From positions 539,001 to 603,000 of the forward strand of contig JAIGNY010003255.1 of NCBI GenBank assembly GCA_020152595.1: a stretch of DNA of 64,000 bases. Reading direction: 5' to 3'. Below, in pieces: positions 1 to 28,920 of this stretch. The first letter of the stretch is position 1. Each line of letters opens with the position of its first letter. This stretch comes from Chiridota heheva (lineage: Eukaryota > Echinodermata > Holothuroidea > Apodida > Chiridotidae). The notes beneath the pieces are model-generated. The model was not told the origin of the DNA and ran no database searches. It saw only the letters and a list, made by a program, of their open reading frames with translations. The translations under genes and the position numbers were made by a program.

Positions 1-162
1 TATTTCGCTCAAGTTGCTTATGAATTTGCCAAGGTAAGTGAATACGCCGAGGAATCTTTGGAGCGCTTGCTGTCCATCTGTGACAGGAATTCCTACTATT
101 GCTTTGATCTTTGCAGGGTCAGGCTTGAGACCTTTAATCTGTGAAAACGTGTCCAACATAGT

Positions 163-720
163 TTACTTCCTCAAGTCTGAATTTGCACTTGGAGGGGTTA
201 AGTCCACCTCTCGCGCACGATCGAGGACTTTCTTGAGATTCGAGTCATGCTCGTCGATTCCAATTCCTCCAACAATTATGTCGGCAACAATTGTTGTGCA
301 TGTAAACCGCTGAAAATGTGTTCCATTACACGCGCTGAAATACTTCGGATGCTGAGTTAATACCAAATGGCATACGTAAGAAGCAATATCGTCCAAATGG
401 CGTATTGAAAATCGTTTTGAGAGAAGATTCCTTGTCCAATGGTAATTGCCCAAATGAGGATTTTGCATCCAACACTGAAAAGACGTTCGTATTTGTGATG
501 CAACTTCCTCTACTGTACGCATTGGATGGTGGGGGCGCTGTAATGCCTCGCTAAGGTCGTGAGGGGGTCAAGGCAGATGCGAATTTCGTCAGTTTTTCTT
601 GTGTCGCTTTCTTTAATGATACCCATTCTGTGGGGTCTGATATGGGGGCTATGACATCATTGTTGGACATTCTTTCTAGCTCAGCTTTTACCTTGTCTTC
701 CATTACTACGGGTATCCTGC
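163..720 (-). pseudogene. Gypsy reverse transcriptase fragment, frameshifted
   Basis: The minus-strand frame from 522 to 163 reads MRTVEEVASQI at its start (the usual RT palm entry of gypsy elements) and ends with EHDSNLKKVLDRAREVDL, which matches the segment that normally follows the YxDD box. The catalytic box itself reads VADIIVGG, so one of the two adjacent aspartates is missing. Upstream (about 700-530) the typical sequence around DPTEWVS and a KKATQEK-like stretch is recognisable but in another frame, with a stop near the LDP motif. RT activity is not possible from this copy. Confidence 0.75.
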
Positions 721-1135
721 GAGGGGTCTGACGACTGGGGTAATGTCCTTGTCTAGCTTCATTTTATAAGTCGCAGGTAATTTACCAAGTTTGCAGTCGA
801 ACAGATCATGATAGTCTGTGAGTATTTGGTTGGATATGTCTGCATTGGCGGTATCAATCTGGTATACATCCTTGCTGAGAGAAATGAGATTCATGGTAAT
901 GCTGTTGGCAAGGCCGAGGATTGGGGTTACGTCCCTATCGACGATGTGAAATTTAATGTTTTGTGCTTTTCTATTTACCTGAAACAAAAAGATTAGTGCA
1001 AAGTGTCATGACAGTTGTGCCACCGTACGCTACTTGCTTTGCGATCTCTGAGGAATTGATTTGCTCACCGCGTTTGATATGTCGGAATGATTTGTATGGC
1101 AGCACGTTGCATTTTACACTTGTGTCCACTTATAG
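706..1135 (-). pseudogene. Gypsy protease and protease-RT linker remnant
   Basis: The frame from 987 to 706 reads FHIVDRDVTPILGLANSITMNL, then LFDCKLGKLPATYKMKLD and PVVRP. These are the conserved end of the aspartic protease (ILG) and the linker leading into RT. Further upstream, about 1135-1085, a KVDTSVKCNVLP-like stretch aligns with the protease active-site region, but the DTG triad reads DTS. Stops lie between the two parts, so this is a relic. Confidence 0.65.
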
Positions 1136-1269
1136 GCTCTAACCTTTTTTGTTGTTGATGACGATAGGGCTATGAATTTCATTTTTTACATTTCCATCGT
1201 GCAGTCCGTCAATGATGAAGGATTCGAATTCAGTGTCTAAACTGTTGTCAACGTCAACCTCATGGACTC

Positions 1270-1480
1270 GATGCGAGCGCTTGGAATTTGATGGGCGTGC
1301 GCGTCCGTCGCATGGTGATGAACGGCATTGCTTTTCGAAATGGTTTTACTTGTCACATTGTTTTCCGAACGCAAAACCTTTTTCTCTTTGCATCATGGTT
1401 CATACTACCAGTTTTTGCAATTCTGTATTTGATTTGTTTTGGGTGTCACCATAGCGACCATGGTGTGCACGGGACCTGCT
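1270..1480 (-). pseudogene. Possible gag zinc-knuckle remnant
   Basis: On the minus strand a stretch reads FGKQCDK, a stop, then NHFEKQC. This resembles a CCHC-type nucleocapsid knuckle with a small deletion. It lies between the gag repeat array and the protease, the place expected for a knuckle. The match is weak because half the cysteines are gone. Confidence 0.35.
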
Positions 1481-1529
1481 CTGGTGAAATTTGTTATGAA
1501 TCGAGAAAACTTTGGCTTCCGTTTGATTT

Positions 1530-2313
1530 GATAGGCCTGCCTTTGAATGTTCTTCCGTCTGCTCTTTGATCTGGCAGATGCCAACTGCCTTGCAGAGTGT
1601 TATTTGATAGGCCTAATGCCTTTGAATGTTCTTCTGTCTGCTCGTTTATCTGGCAGATGCCAACTGCCTTGCTGAGTGTTATTTGATAGGCCTAATGCCT
1701 TTGAATGTTCTTCTGTCTGCTTGTTTATCTGGCAGATGCAAACTGCCTTGTTGAGTGTTAATTGATAGGCCTAATACCTTTGAATATTCTTTGTCTGCTC
1801 GTTGATCTGGCAGATGCCAACTGCCTTGCTGAGTGTTAATTGATAGGCCTAATGCCTTTGAATATTCTTCTGTCTGCTCGTTGATCTGGAAGATGCCAAC
1901 TGCCTTGCCGAGTGTTAATTGATAGGCCTAATGCCTTTGAATATTCTTCTGTCTGCTCGTTGATCTGGCAGATGCCAACTGCCTTGCTGAGTGTTAATTG
2001 ATAGGCCTAATGCCTTTGAATGTTCTTCCGTCTGCTCGTTGATCTGGCAGATGCTAACTGCCTTGCCGAGTGTTATTTGATAGGCCTAATGCCTTTGAAT
2101 ATTCTTCCGTCTGCTCGTTTATCTGGCAGATGCCAACTGCCTTGCTGAGTGTTAATTGATGGGTCTAATGCCTTTGAATACTCTTCCGTCTGCTCGTTTA
2201 TCTGGCAGATGCCAACTGCCTTGTTGAGTGTTAATTGAAAGGCCTAATGCCCTTTGAATGTTCTTCCATCTGCTCGTTTATCTGGCAGATGCCAACTGCC
2301 TTGCTGAGTGTTA
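1530..2313 (-). repeat. 79-bp tandem array built from gag coding sequence
   Basis: Ten units start near 1530, 1606, 1685, 1764, 1842, 1921, 2000, 2079, 2158 and 2237, so the period is 79 bp with one or two shorter units. On the minus strand one frame of each unit reads LSKAVGICQINEQ followed by EEHSKAL or a variant. That is the gag segment that directly follows the gag C-terminal region at 2455-2300. 79 is not a multiple of three, so each unit shifts the frame of the next and the array cannot encode a repeat protein. Confidence 0.85.
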
Positions 2314-2787
2314 GCTCGCTTTCGCAACGAAGCAACTCCCTGGTCTGATATACCACACACCAACCCGTCCCCTATCATTTCATCGTGAAGGTCATTAAAT
2401 TTGCATGGCTTGGCTTCGTTGAAAAGGTCACTTATGTATGCTTCGATTGTTTCTCCCTTTCGCTAGTCTGTTATTGAATCGATCTTTCCACTGTTATGTT
2501 GGTGTGATGATCGCAAAAATCTCAATGTTTTTGCTTCAGACACTTTGGGTTGTCTATGCTCTCTGTATGCCTTATTACTATAGTCTCCTCTCTAATTTCT
2601 GGAGGTGGACAAATGATCGCTTACATTCTATGGCTTCTGGGCCAGCCAGATTGAGAAGAATGGCAGCCTGAACTTCAGTCAATTTTTCACTGTGTGGCGG
2701 CAATGAAAATACACACCAATTTTCGGCATTATTTCCATCAAAGGATAGATCATTTGGCCTGCGAAATGCTTTCATGTTTATTTGCAA
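2300..2787 (-). pseudogene. Gypsy gag N- and C-terminal remnants
   Basis: The frame from 2787 reads MKAFRRPNDLSFDGNNAENW, the typical start of invertebrate gypsy gag, and continues with VQAAILLNLAGPEAIE. After frame changes, the stretch about 2455-2300 reads ETIEAYISDLFNEAKPCKF and then DEMIGDGLVCGISDQ, matching the gag C-terminal capsid part. Stops and shifts between them (about 2580-2460) break the gene. Confidence 0.7.
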
Positions 2788-3055
2788 ATGTTCATTTCGT
2801 GATGAAACCTAATGCTAGCTGGTTTGCCTATGTGATACTCGATAGGCTACTTACAGATGTAAATGTGCGATGATATTAGGTTGCAATGTTTCCGAAAGTA
2901 AAGATATATTCTGTTCAAAAAATTATTCAAAACTCAAAGAAAAAGGTATAATCCCGATCTGGCACCCAATTGAAGCTCAATCGTTTAAAGTAATAAAAGA
3001 GATTTGTATGTGATCTACTTCATGTACTGATGCACTAAGAAATAGGTAAATAAAA

Positions 3056-3265
3056 AAGTGTTCGTTCAGATTACATTTCTACAATATGCATGACATCACT
3101 ATCAATAGGGCACATCTGCAGACCATGGGCTATGTGTGTAGCTTATGACATGAATCCAGTGTGTTCTCAAGAAACCGCGTTTACGAGCTGGCCATCACAA
3201 ACATACATACACACACGCCATCATGACCACATAGGTTCCTGATGCTATTGCATCGGAACCAAAAA
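3056..3265. repeat. Dispersed repeat family A, copy 1
   Basis: The shared core contains GGGCACATCTGCAGACCATG, then a segment like CGCGTTTACGAGCTGGC, then a CA-rich stretch. It ends in GGTTCCTGATGCTATTGCAT. The same order recurs at 8440-9480, 10590-11063, 11440-11677, 15668-15873 and partly at 22908-23035. No coding capacity is seen. Confidence 0.75.
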
Positions 3266-4285
3266 ATGTCAGTGTTAGATTGCTTCAGGAGGTATGAAAC
3301 TGGGGCTGATTTGTTATTATAAATGCAATCATATGAAATCAAGTTTACGACAGATTTTGGTAGAAGTAAAGTAGAATGTACATAAGGTAAATTATCTTCA
3401 ATTTGATAATATAAGACAAAAAGACAAAAGAAAGAAATATTACAAACAAAAGTTTTAAATTCTGACAAGACAGCTCAAAATCTTGAATGTAATCCCCCTC
3501 CCCTATGGTGAGCCGTTTCTGTTCGTGGGAAAAATCGCAAGATTTCCGATTCCTGCAGAGAGCAATTTATTATGAAAAGATAATTACTGAAGACTACAAC
3601 CGAATGCAACAAATGTTCTGAACAACTTTATTCTGATGACCACCATTTACACTTGTACAGTAAACATTTGCAAAAAACTATGGTGCATACACAATTTAAA
3701 ACACTTTAGGCTTTGAACTCCAAATGGAGCCTTATAAATCAAAATCAGTGGAGCCTTATCAATTGAGAGAAGCAGAATATTCTCATATCAACAAGTATAA
3801 GCATACATTAAATACTGGGCATAGATCATTTTGGAACAATACCACTTGTGCAAACCTGTTTTGGCAGTTAACCTGAAATTCCATGGTGTCAAATCTCTTC
3901 TTGGAATATATCCTATAATATATCAATATAACTTGGCACTTTTTAAACTACAAAGTAAGCAGTAAAATATTAAGTTGAGTTGTTTGAAAATAGCTTTTGA
4001 CCTACTTTTAATAACTTGGCACTTTCTTTTTAAATTTGAAAAATAAGCAGTTAAATATGAATTCTAAAATATTAAAACTTTTTACTGATAAAAACTACAC
4101 AAGATTTTTCAAAGATTTCAGGGGCATTTCACTCGGAATTGAACGTGTTTCACATTTCCAATAGCTGTTACATGTCACTAGACCGTTATAATTGATATCT
4201 TGTGGATAAAAATATTTTCTCTTCTCTTAGTTCAGGCAAGAATAGATACCTTATATTTCAACATTGTGCAAACTTGTTATATTTG
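3266..4285. other. AT-rich sequence without recognised gene
   Basis: No splice-bounded exon, conserved protein motif or strong repeat structure was seen on either strand. It lies downstream of the EF1A 3' end. Confidence 0.5.
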
Positions 4286-4842
4286 AAAGGATTAATGAAT
4301 GGATGGAGTCAAGCAAGTTATGAAAGAGGGCTTTAAACGAAATAAAAGAAACTACTTCAATACCTTATTCCAAAGATATTCAAGTTAAAAGTCTCATCTG
4401 TGTAGATATAACTGCTGTAGTAAGTCTATTGTAGAAGGTTGGTGCCCTCATCCTCACTTTCTTACCAATTGTAAATATATTTTGAGGAAAAAACGGATTT
4501 CACTGTTTTACTTTGAATTATTTTCCTTCAAACTTTCTTTAGGTGGTAAATTATAATTGCCCAGATTACTAGAATCTGTTTCACTACTTTCCTGACATAT
4601 CGAATGGTGCTTAAGTCACAAAATCACAAGAAAAAATATGAGAAAAAGACTGAGGAATCCGAGGTTATGATGTCACAACTAGTCAGATTTCAGTCATTTC
4701 CACACAAAGTATAGAGAATTAAAAAACTACTTGAGGTAATGAAATAAGATTATTTAATACTTTCATCTATCACCAATTTTTTTCTTTGAAAGAAGTCCTT
4801 CCATTTCAGATGAACTTGCTTGACCCCTAAACCAATCCTGTA
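4286..4842. mobile_element. MITE-like family B, full-length copy
   Basis: The left end (AAAGGATTAATGAATGG...GTCAAGCAAG) and the right end (GAACTTGCTTGACCCC...CCAATCCT) are inverted copies. The interior shares GAGGTTATGATGTCACAAC with other copies. Related copies lie at 8317-8436, 24456-24530, 27283-27465, 42445-42580, 48820-49938 (interrupted) and 53278-53807. Two right ends (8436 and 49938) are followed directly by TTAA, which suggests a TTAA target as in piggyBac-like elements. Confidence 0.65.
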
Positions 4843-5090
4843 AGAATTCAACATCAAATCCAAATCAATCTCATGTTCTGTTCTATCCTCATAAATTATC
4901 AAATCATAATAAAAGGGTTTTTTCTATATATTTCAGGACTTATTAGAACAAACTAAAACAAATAAATTCAGTCCACCCCCCTTTCCTTCGCAAAAACTTC
5001 CGATGATTTAAAACCAATCTTTCTTTACCAGTAGGGCGGTGATCAAACATATTTTTCAAGCCTTTTTTCCTTAATGACCACATGCAAGCT

Positions 5091-5096
5091 TTTATT
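5091..5096 (-). promoter_or_regulatory. Candidate EF1A polyadenylation signal AATAAA
   Basis: On the minus strand AATAAA occurs about 105 bases after the EF1A stop codon. This is the nearest canonical hexamer downstream and would give a short 3' UTR. No transcript evidence is available. Confidence 0.45.
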
Positions 5097-5200
5097 CTGT
5101 AAAAAATTTGAACTTTTCCTTTTGAATTGAAGAAATTAATTTGGTTTCCTATCAAATTGAGTATTTTAGATTGAAGGTTAGCAGGAGGGTTTGGTAAACA

Positions 5201-22586
<17,386 letters not shown>

Positions 22587-22635
22587 GATGGAGTTTAAGA
22601 GGGTTGAGTTTGACTAGGTGAAGAAGAATGGCAAC
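22587..22635 (-). other. EF1A 5' UTR segment behind a putative UTR acceptor
   Basis: On the minus strand, CATTTCAG ends at 22636, about 50 bases before the start codon. This suggests a 5' UTR intron, common in EF1A genes. The upstream non-coding exon and promoter were not found. Confidence 0.5.
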
Positions 22636-22907
22636 CTGAAATGATAATAAGAATCAGTAGTGAATTGATCGGAGGCAGGAATATAATGTAGGGCAAAATT
22701 ATGATTGGAGGCACAACTGTGATCGGGACAGGCCTTTGATCAGGAGCAAGACCAGTGGTGCCAGAAGCAGCCGAGGGCCCCTCACTTTTCAGGAATTCCA
22801 TGCAATAAATTGTGCAGAAAAATAAAGTAATTCAAGTTTTGGTCCAACTTCAATCCAATTAAATTTCCATCAAAAATATTAAGATAAAACCAAACCCAAA
22901 AGGTTTT

Positions 22908-23035
22908 GTGGTTCCGATGCTTTTTTCATACTGATTGATTTTGTATGAACTGTTGTCATAACATATCATGAAATATTTGAGATATCGTGTTTACAAACTC
23001 TTTCAGCAACTCTTTCAGCAAAATCATATTAACCC
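22908..23035. repeat. Family A fragment joined to family C
   Basis: GAGATATCGTGTTTACAAAC and TTTCAGCAAAATCATATTAA match family A units; the sequence then passes directly into a family C copy. Confidence 0.5.
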
Positions 23036-23460
23036 TTACTCTACCACATGGCGATAATAACGCCGTTTTTAAACTACTTTTTTTCTAACATAAAATCAAG
23101 ACCTTACCAAAATTCTATAGGGGTGCAAACAGTTTCATTGCAAAGATCTTTCATCAAATTGTATTTTTGTGGGGGGTCTATACTAACTTCTTTTCGGTAA
23201 ACTTTGTTCAAACATTAAGAAATTTCACTTTTTGTGTAATATGTCCCAAAAAATGCATTTTTGAAAAATTTACAAAAATTGCTTAGAACATAAATTGAGA
23301 TATTTTCTTTTTATGTTTAATATATAAACAAGTCATATTGTCCAAATCTAATCAAATTTTGCTCATACCTGGTCATAATTTTTAAATTATTTGTAAAATA
23401 TGTAAAATTGTGTGATTTTTGTTAAAAAATCATACGATCCACCCCTTTATCGTAATGAAG
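23035..23460. repeat. Dispersed repeat family C, copy 2
   Basis: Begins TTACTCTACCACATGGCG and matches the reverse complement of 10120-10580. Confidence 0.5.
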
Positions 23461-23639
23461 TTTTTAAACACCATTCTGTAGCGAAAACAATGTGCTTTGA
23501 CATGGATTGCTGCAATAAAAGACATACCCCCTCGATCGTTGCTAAAACGTTTTATAGCTACGTCACTCGAATTATTTTTAGATTTTTTGACATTTAAAGA
23601 AGAATGTGCATCCCGAATTTTGTTTAAAAGTGAAACTAA

Positions 23640-23700
23640 GAATTAGGATATGTCAGAAGGATTAGGAAATGTCAGAAGGATTAGGAAATGTCAGAAGGCT
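23640..23700. repeat. Three-copy 19-bp tandem repeat
   Basis: The unit AGAAGGATTAGGAAATGTC repeats three times with small changes. Confidence 0.8.
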
Positions 23701-24119
23701 TATCGCCAGTGATGGAGATCTTTTAGTACCTGGACCAAATCTAGAAGTGGCCTAAAGATTCTCAGAACCAAGTGAAATGATTTTTTCAAATTTCTTATAT
23801 CGAGAGTACATTTTTCAAACTTCATGCTTACTAACGTTACTCATTAGGTTTTACGTTAGGCATAGCTAACGTTAGTTCCCATCCGTTCAAAATTAAACAA
23901 AAACAGTGTAATTTAGCTGGGATTATTTACTTGTAAGGATTATAAACAAGTAATTAAATGGGTCACTCAAATCCGGCGTGATTAACATTGAATTGTCTTT
24001 ATCATAGTAATTTGGGATGAAACTTTACAGATCAATCTTTGATTTGTAGTGCAACAGTGCCGATATACCTATTTCGCGAATTCTCGATTCCATGTTGTGA
24101 GATTGTGGTGCAATGAAGT

Positions 24120-24245
24120 AGGATTAAAATTTAAGGGGAAAGGGTCCCATGTTGTTGGAAAGAAGACACATGTTGGGGCAAGAGACCCATGGTGGGGGCC
24201 AAGCAGTCTCATGGTGGGGGCCAAGCTGTCCCATGTAGGGGGAAA
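24120..24245. repeat. Degenerate CATGGTGGGGGCCAAG repeat
   Basis: Loose repeats of words such as CCCATGGTGGGGGCCAAGC. No coding meaning is apparent. Confidence 0.5.
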
Positions 24246-24455
24246 TTATTTTCTTTGATTCACAGCAAATTGCATGTGACAGTACACTTTAACAATAAGA
24301 ATCCATATAACTCACTGAACAACTCACGAGTGAAATGCAACACACGCTACCGGAATCTCAAAATATAAAATGCTTTTGAGTGGAGTGAGAAAAGGAGCAT
24401 AACTATAAGAAATATACAATTAATGTCTTATATTCCCCCAAAAGGAAAGTATTAT

Positions 24456-24530
24456 AAAGGATTAGTTCAGTGGTCAAACATGTCAATCTTGTATGAAAGA
24501 GAACTTTAAAGGAAACAAAATGGTAAAGTA
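24456..24530. mobile_element. MITE-like family B, left-end fragment
   Basis: Reads AAAGGATTAGTTCAGTGGTC and GAACTTTAAAGGAAACAAAA, the best-preserved left terminus of the family. Confidence 0.65.
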
Positions 24531-25630
24531 ATGTTGCACGGTATACTGGTACTAAGAAAAGTACCAGTACTTTACGAGGCCGGTACAGTACGATACCACC
24601 AAATGAAAAATACTGAAGTACCGCCGAGTATCAGTACTTGCAAGAATAAGTTTTAAAACACACTTTAAATCACTTAAAAATCAGAAGAATCTTTTTTTAT
24701 GGACATATATGTATTTAAACTGGTACATCACCTAAAAATTTCAAAACATAATATTTATGGGAAGATATTGCAAAACTTGCAAAGTTCGTCAATATTCCCG
24801 CTATTTCTTGAACTTTTAATAATAGCTGGACTAGCTATGGTGCACTACTAGTTCTGCAAATATGCAAGATACATGTAGTAAAGTAACGTTAGTACAGAGC
24901 GGGAAAGTACAAATTATAACCTTTGTGCAAACTTTCTAGGCCCAACTGTCATGAAATAAGCCAGTATTTTTAGTATTATCGTAACAAGAAAATAAAAGTA
25001 CAAACATATGCCGCAAACTCTTCTCTCAAATCCCACTGTTATTCATCTTGCGCAAACTTTTACCGCTTATATTTTTGTCCCATTATCGCTTGACGAAAGC
25101 CATATATTATTTCAAGTTAAGTAGCGGCACATGTTCCTACGAACTACGCAACAACTTTTGTCAATATCATATCCTCGTACAGATTAGTCTGTTATAATGC
25201 TAAGTGCATATGGGGTTTATAACAAATGTGATTGGTTACTTACCTTTGGATTGGTCTATAAGCACGCCTTGGGCCCTAGGGGGTGTAATATTTACTTTGT
25301 TAAAGTTTGTGTGTGACAGAGTTGCCAGGCTGCCAGCAGTGATTTACAAGGATTAAAGGAGACAAAAGTCTGACAATCCATATTTCATATGATAGCATTG
25401 AAAATAACAAATCATCTGACCAAGTTTCATAGGTCTCAAAGAAATCTAACACATTTTTTGCAATCTTTAAAAATGTTAATGCTACTACTAAATAGTACCA
25501 TGGGAGCCACCATTTTGATTTCAAAATTTGAAGAATATGTCATCAGCCCAACAGGATAGGATGTTGGAATGCTTTTTATTTCTTTATAATCTACCTCAAG
25601 TTTTCTTTTTCATTTTGTAAGGGTCAAGGA

Positions 25631-26939
25631 CAGGGTTCGCGTTAATGACAAATTTGTTGTATATTACGCTATTGCAGAAATTTCTTACGGCTCAGGTTGT
25701 ACCTGCGTCATACGATTAAGATATAGCATGTGAAATTTTATGCAAATATGATTTTGAATTGCTCATCAATAAACGAAAAATGACACAACTACGAGACCCA
25801 ATGGCTGAATGATTCAACATGCCCATACAAGTACTGTACCAGTACTGTACAAGTACCATACAAGTACCGTACAAGTACCGTACTGTACATAAAGGCTAGT
25901 ACATAGGCCCTATACACAGACCTGCCAACCTTTAGGATCACCAAACTGTATTCTAGAACTACAAAAGTTGTATTTTTGATCAAAAAACTGCACTCTTTAA
26001 ACAAAATGTACAAAACAAAGGTTTACTAATAAAACTGGGGTACTTAAACTTGATCGGAAGTCTGTTGCAGGTAGGTTGCCTTATGCATAATTAACTTGTA
26101 GTCTTACACTTTTTGGCGAAAGCCACAAATGGTTATAAATTGTATTCTGAATCTGAATCCGTTAAGTCGGCAAAATCTTCAAGAGGACATAAACGCCAAC
26201 TGAGCGTAAAAAGTATGAGTTAAAAAAAAAAAAAAAAAATCCTATTCTGGTGCCAAAAAACGTACAATCGTATTCTCAACATTTTCCTGTATTAAATACG
26301 GCAAAATCGTACTAGTTGGCAGGTCTATATACATGATGTACGTACACTGAAGAGTGTATGTGAGTTTTGATGTTGTTTTGATGCGGGCTGTCAATTGTCA
26401 ACAATATTATTAGCTAGGATTCTACTTTTCTCCTGTATTGTGTTGATCGTGTATCTGTGACGTGATCACAATCTGCAAGTCAAGTAACTATACTGTAAAA
26501 AAGTAGGCGTGTTCGAGATCTCAATAGTATATCATCGTTGACAGTTGGTCAAAGTTTACAAAAACCTTATGAAAGTTGGATACGATAAACAAGTATTTTT
26601 CCAATTTTATTTTGGGGTTGTTAACCCAAATTTCATGATTCAACGATCTACATTAAACAAGGATTGGGTATGAACTTTTTCTTAATATTTTTTAGAATGA
26701 TAATAGTCCCATTTTTTGAAGTTTTTGGTATTTTAAGCGCAATTTTCATTCACTTTAAGCGAGGCAGGCCTATACAAGTGTGTGTCAACAATACTTGCAA
26801 GCTTTGCTAGCACGCAGTGCTCTGTACATTACGCAGTGACCTGTACATGTACATACAACGGCAAATTGACAAAATACGCCGAAAATCAAGGACTTGTCAC
26901 AACCAAATACGCCAGACAAAAATTATAACGCAACCTCTG
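25631..26939. mobile_element. hAT-type DNA transposon, non-autonomous
   Basis: The ends CAGGGTTCGCGTTA and TAACGCAACCTCTG form imperfect inverted repeats beginning CAG and ending CTG. They are flanked on both sides by the identical 8-mer GTCAAGGA (25623-25630 and 26940-26947). An 8-bp duplication with CAG..CTG ends is diagnostic of hAT elements. At 1309 bp with no long reading frame it lacks a transposase. It contains a GTACC-rich tandem stretch (25815-25885) and a further short inverted-repeat element (25917-26326). Confidence 0.85.
25917..26326. mobile_element. Short inverted-repeat element nested in the hAT copy
   Basis: AGACCTGCCAAC near 25918 is mirrored by GTTGGCAGGTCT near 26315-26326. 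Flanking 8-mers CTATACAC and ATATACAT match at 6 of 8 positions, so the target duplication is only suggestive. Confidence 0.5.
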
Positions 26940-27282
26940 GTCAAGGACATTTTTGTGTACACATGAAATTATCAAAACATGTTAGGAAAACTTTGTGTCA
27001 CATAATTTTGGAATAAAAACATATGTTATAAAGAAATACATTACATTCTTTAAACTGACCGGGAAATAATGTCATCATTCACAATATTTCAATACAGAAT
27101 TGAGCAAAATAGCAGCTATATTTTGACTTTAAAGATAGATAACTCGAGATAGGAATGAAATTAATTAACCAAATTGAACTTTTGAGTGCCGGACAGCAGA
27201 GTGAATCTTAGAGCCGAGTGCCTGGTGGGAATTGCGAGTCCTAGGAGGGTCCGCCCAGTGCCGCACACCGAAGCTAGAACCT

Positions 27283-27465
27283 GGAGGCTATGATATCACA
27301 ACTAGTCTGATTTCAGTCATTTCTACACAAATGATACCAAACTTTAAACTTAGATATCCCCTTAACGGATTAAGATTTTTGAATGCTTTCTTCACCATTG
27401 TTTCTTTTGAAGTTCTCTTTCATATAAAATAAGACTTGCTTGACCCCTGAACTCACCCTTAAAGG
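27283..27465. mobile_element. MITE-like family B, right-half fragment
   Basis: Contains GATATCACAACTAGTCTGAT, TTTGAATGCTTTCTTCACC and CTTGACCCCTGAACT. Confidence 0.6.
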
Positions 27466-27599
27466 ATATGTATCTTTTATTAGTATTTTGGGTCCGAAAA
27501 ATCCATCCGACATGTTGGTTATAAGAAATAAGAGGGCGTATCTGACACGGAGGTGCAGGCTTGCATGTTTAGAATTTCGGTGACAATTGCAAACCTTAA

Positions 27600-27870
27600 A
27601 TTTTAGTAGGTTTTTTCTATTTTTTATATTTATGGAAAAAGATTTCTTATCTGACCTTTTAAAAAAGTTAGAAATTGAAAAAGTGAGCTCCCCAACAATA
27701 TTTAATTAAATTCAATAAAATTAGCTTTTAGTGTTCTATTTCCAAGTTAGTTATATTGGTATATATATAGACAACACTGGAGAGAATATTTTGGCAGGTT
27801 TACAGACATTAGTCTGATGGGTGCATGCAAGTGTTGTCAAATACACAAGTGGGAGAAAATGGGTAGAATG
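27600..27870. repeat. Dispersed repeat family E, uninterrupted copy
   Basis: Shares TCTGACCTTTTAAAAAAGTT and GAAAAAGTGAGCTC with 30945-31066, and GATGGGTGCATGCAAGTG with 33123-33190. It provides the empty-site reference for the hAT insertion at 31067. Confidence 0.65.
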
Positions 27871-28092
27871 TTAAGTTAAGGTTCACAGTAAGGTTGAAGG
27901 GGGAAAAAATGGTGGAGGAAAGGAGGAGGGAGGGGGACTTAAAATGCTAATATCTTCCAAGATTAAAAGTTATTGAAAATAGCTAAATTTGACATCATAC
28001 ATAGCTTATTGCGAGGCAATTCCTTCCCTCTAAATGTTTCTTGCTGAAAAGTAACCATCCTCGGTAAAAACAGGTTCATAGTTAATGCATGG

Positions 28093-28188
28093 ATCATGCA
28101 AAAGAAAAGAAAAGTTAAATAAATATGCAAAACTAAAGGTATCATGCAAAAGAAAAGAAAAGTTAAATAAATATGCAAAACTAAAGGT
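28093..28188. repeat. Perfect 48-bp tandem duplication
   Basis: Two identical adjacent copies starting ATCATGCAAAAGAAAAGAAA; identity suggests a recent event or assembly duplication. Confidence 0.85.
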
Positions 28189-28489
28189 AGGTACTGCTGT
28201 GTTCTGTATCCATTTTCATTTATGAGTTTCATTCAAATTATTAAGTTTTTAGAAATATGTTTTTTAAATTTGAAGAAAAAAACATTTTGAGGAGCAGGAC
28301 AGACCCCTGGAAGTGGGGAGGGGAAGACGGACCCACAGAGAGGCAGGGCGGGCCACCCATCTGAAACAGCAAAGCTAGGGCACTGAGTTAATATTTTGTA
28401 AAGTTTAACTTTGCTACAGTACATTGTGTTATAAGTATCAATTCCCATCATCAATGTATGCCATGCACATACCACATACATGCACTACA

Positions 28490-28920
28490 CAAGTGATTCT
28501 TAATAGGCAGCCCGCGGGCCAAATCTGGCCCACCAGGCAATCCAATCTGGCCCACGAATAATAGTAATATATAATGCAATACAGTGCATTGCATGTAAGA
28601 TCAATCCAAATGAGATCGGTAAAAATCACAAAATACTCGGTTTTTTTCCTTTTCTTTCTGGGCAGATCAGCTCACTAAAACATAGCGGCTTATCAAATAA
28701 AATGTTACCTTAAGTTCTGCTATGGCTCACGGCTTGTCAAAGGAAGGCGGATAAGAGAGCCGCCGACATTTGGCATACATCCTTCTAATCGCGCAAGTTC
28801 TCAACTTGTTTGTATTCAGAGATTGTTTTGACGGGTTTTGTTTGTCACAAGACGCTGGGTTTGCCACGCGATTGGCCCACGGCCTAAAGCTGTTGTGAAA
28901 TGATGGTCCTTCGAAAAATT
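28490..28920. repeat. Left arm of a 4.6-kb inverted-repeat structure
   Basis: Reads AAGTGATTCTTAATAGGC, GGGCCAAATCTGGCCC, GAGATCGGTAAAAATCACAA and CAAAGGAAGGCGG in order. The reverse complement appears at 33122-32520. The outer words resemble Charlie-like hAT termini (CAGTGATTCTTAA). Confidence 0.7.

Larger units (their letters stand above)
1..2787 (-). mobile_element. Degenerate Ty3/gypsy-type LTR retrotransposon, gag-pol remnant
   Basis: Read on the minus strand, the window start carries in order: a gag N-terminal part (2787-2578), a gag C-terminal part (about 2455-2300), an expanded gag repeat (2313-1530), a weak zinc-knuckle trace (about 1400-1270), a protease-like stretch (about 1135-1085) and reverse transcriptase (990-163). 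This is the gene order of Ty3/gypsy elements. Frames shift repeatedly and stops interrupt them, so it cannot make a functional polyprotein. It is cut by the window edge within or after RT; RNase H and integrase, if present, lie outside. No LTR was recognised upstream of gag. The order and motifs are seen directly; the family assignment rests on known gypsy protein motifs. Confidence 0.8.
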
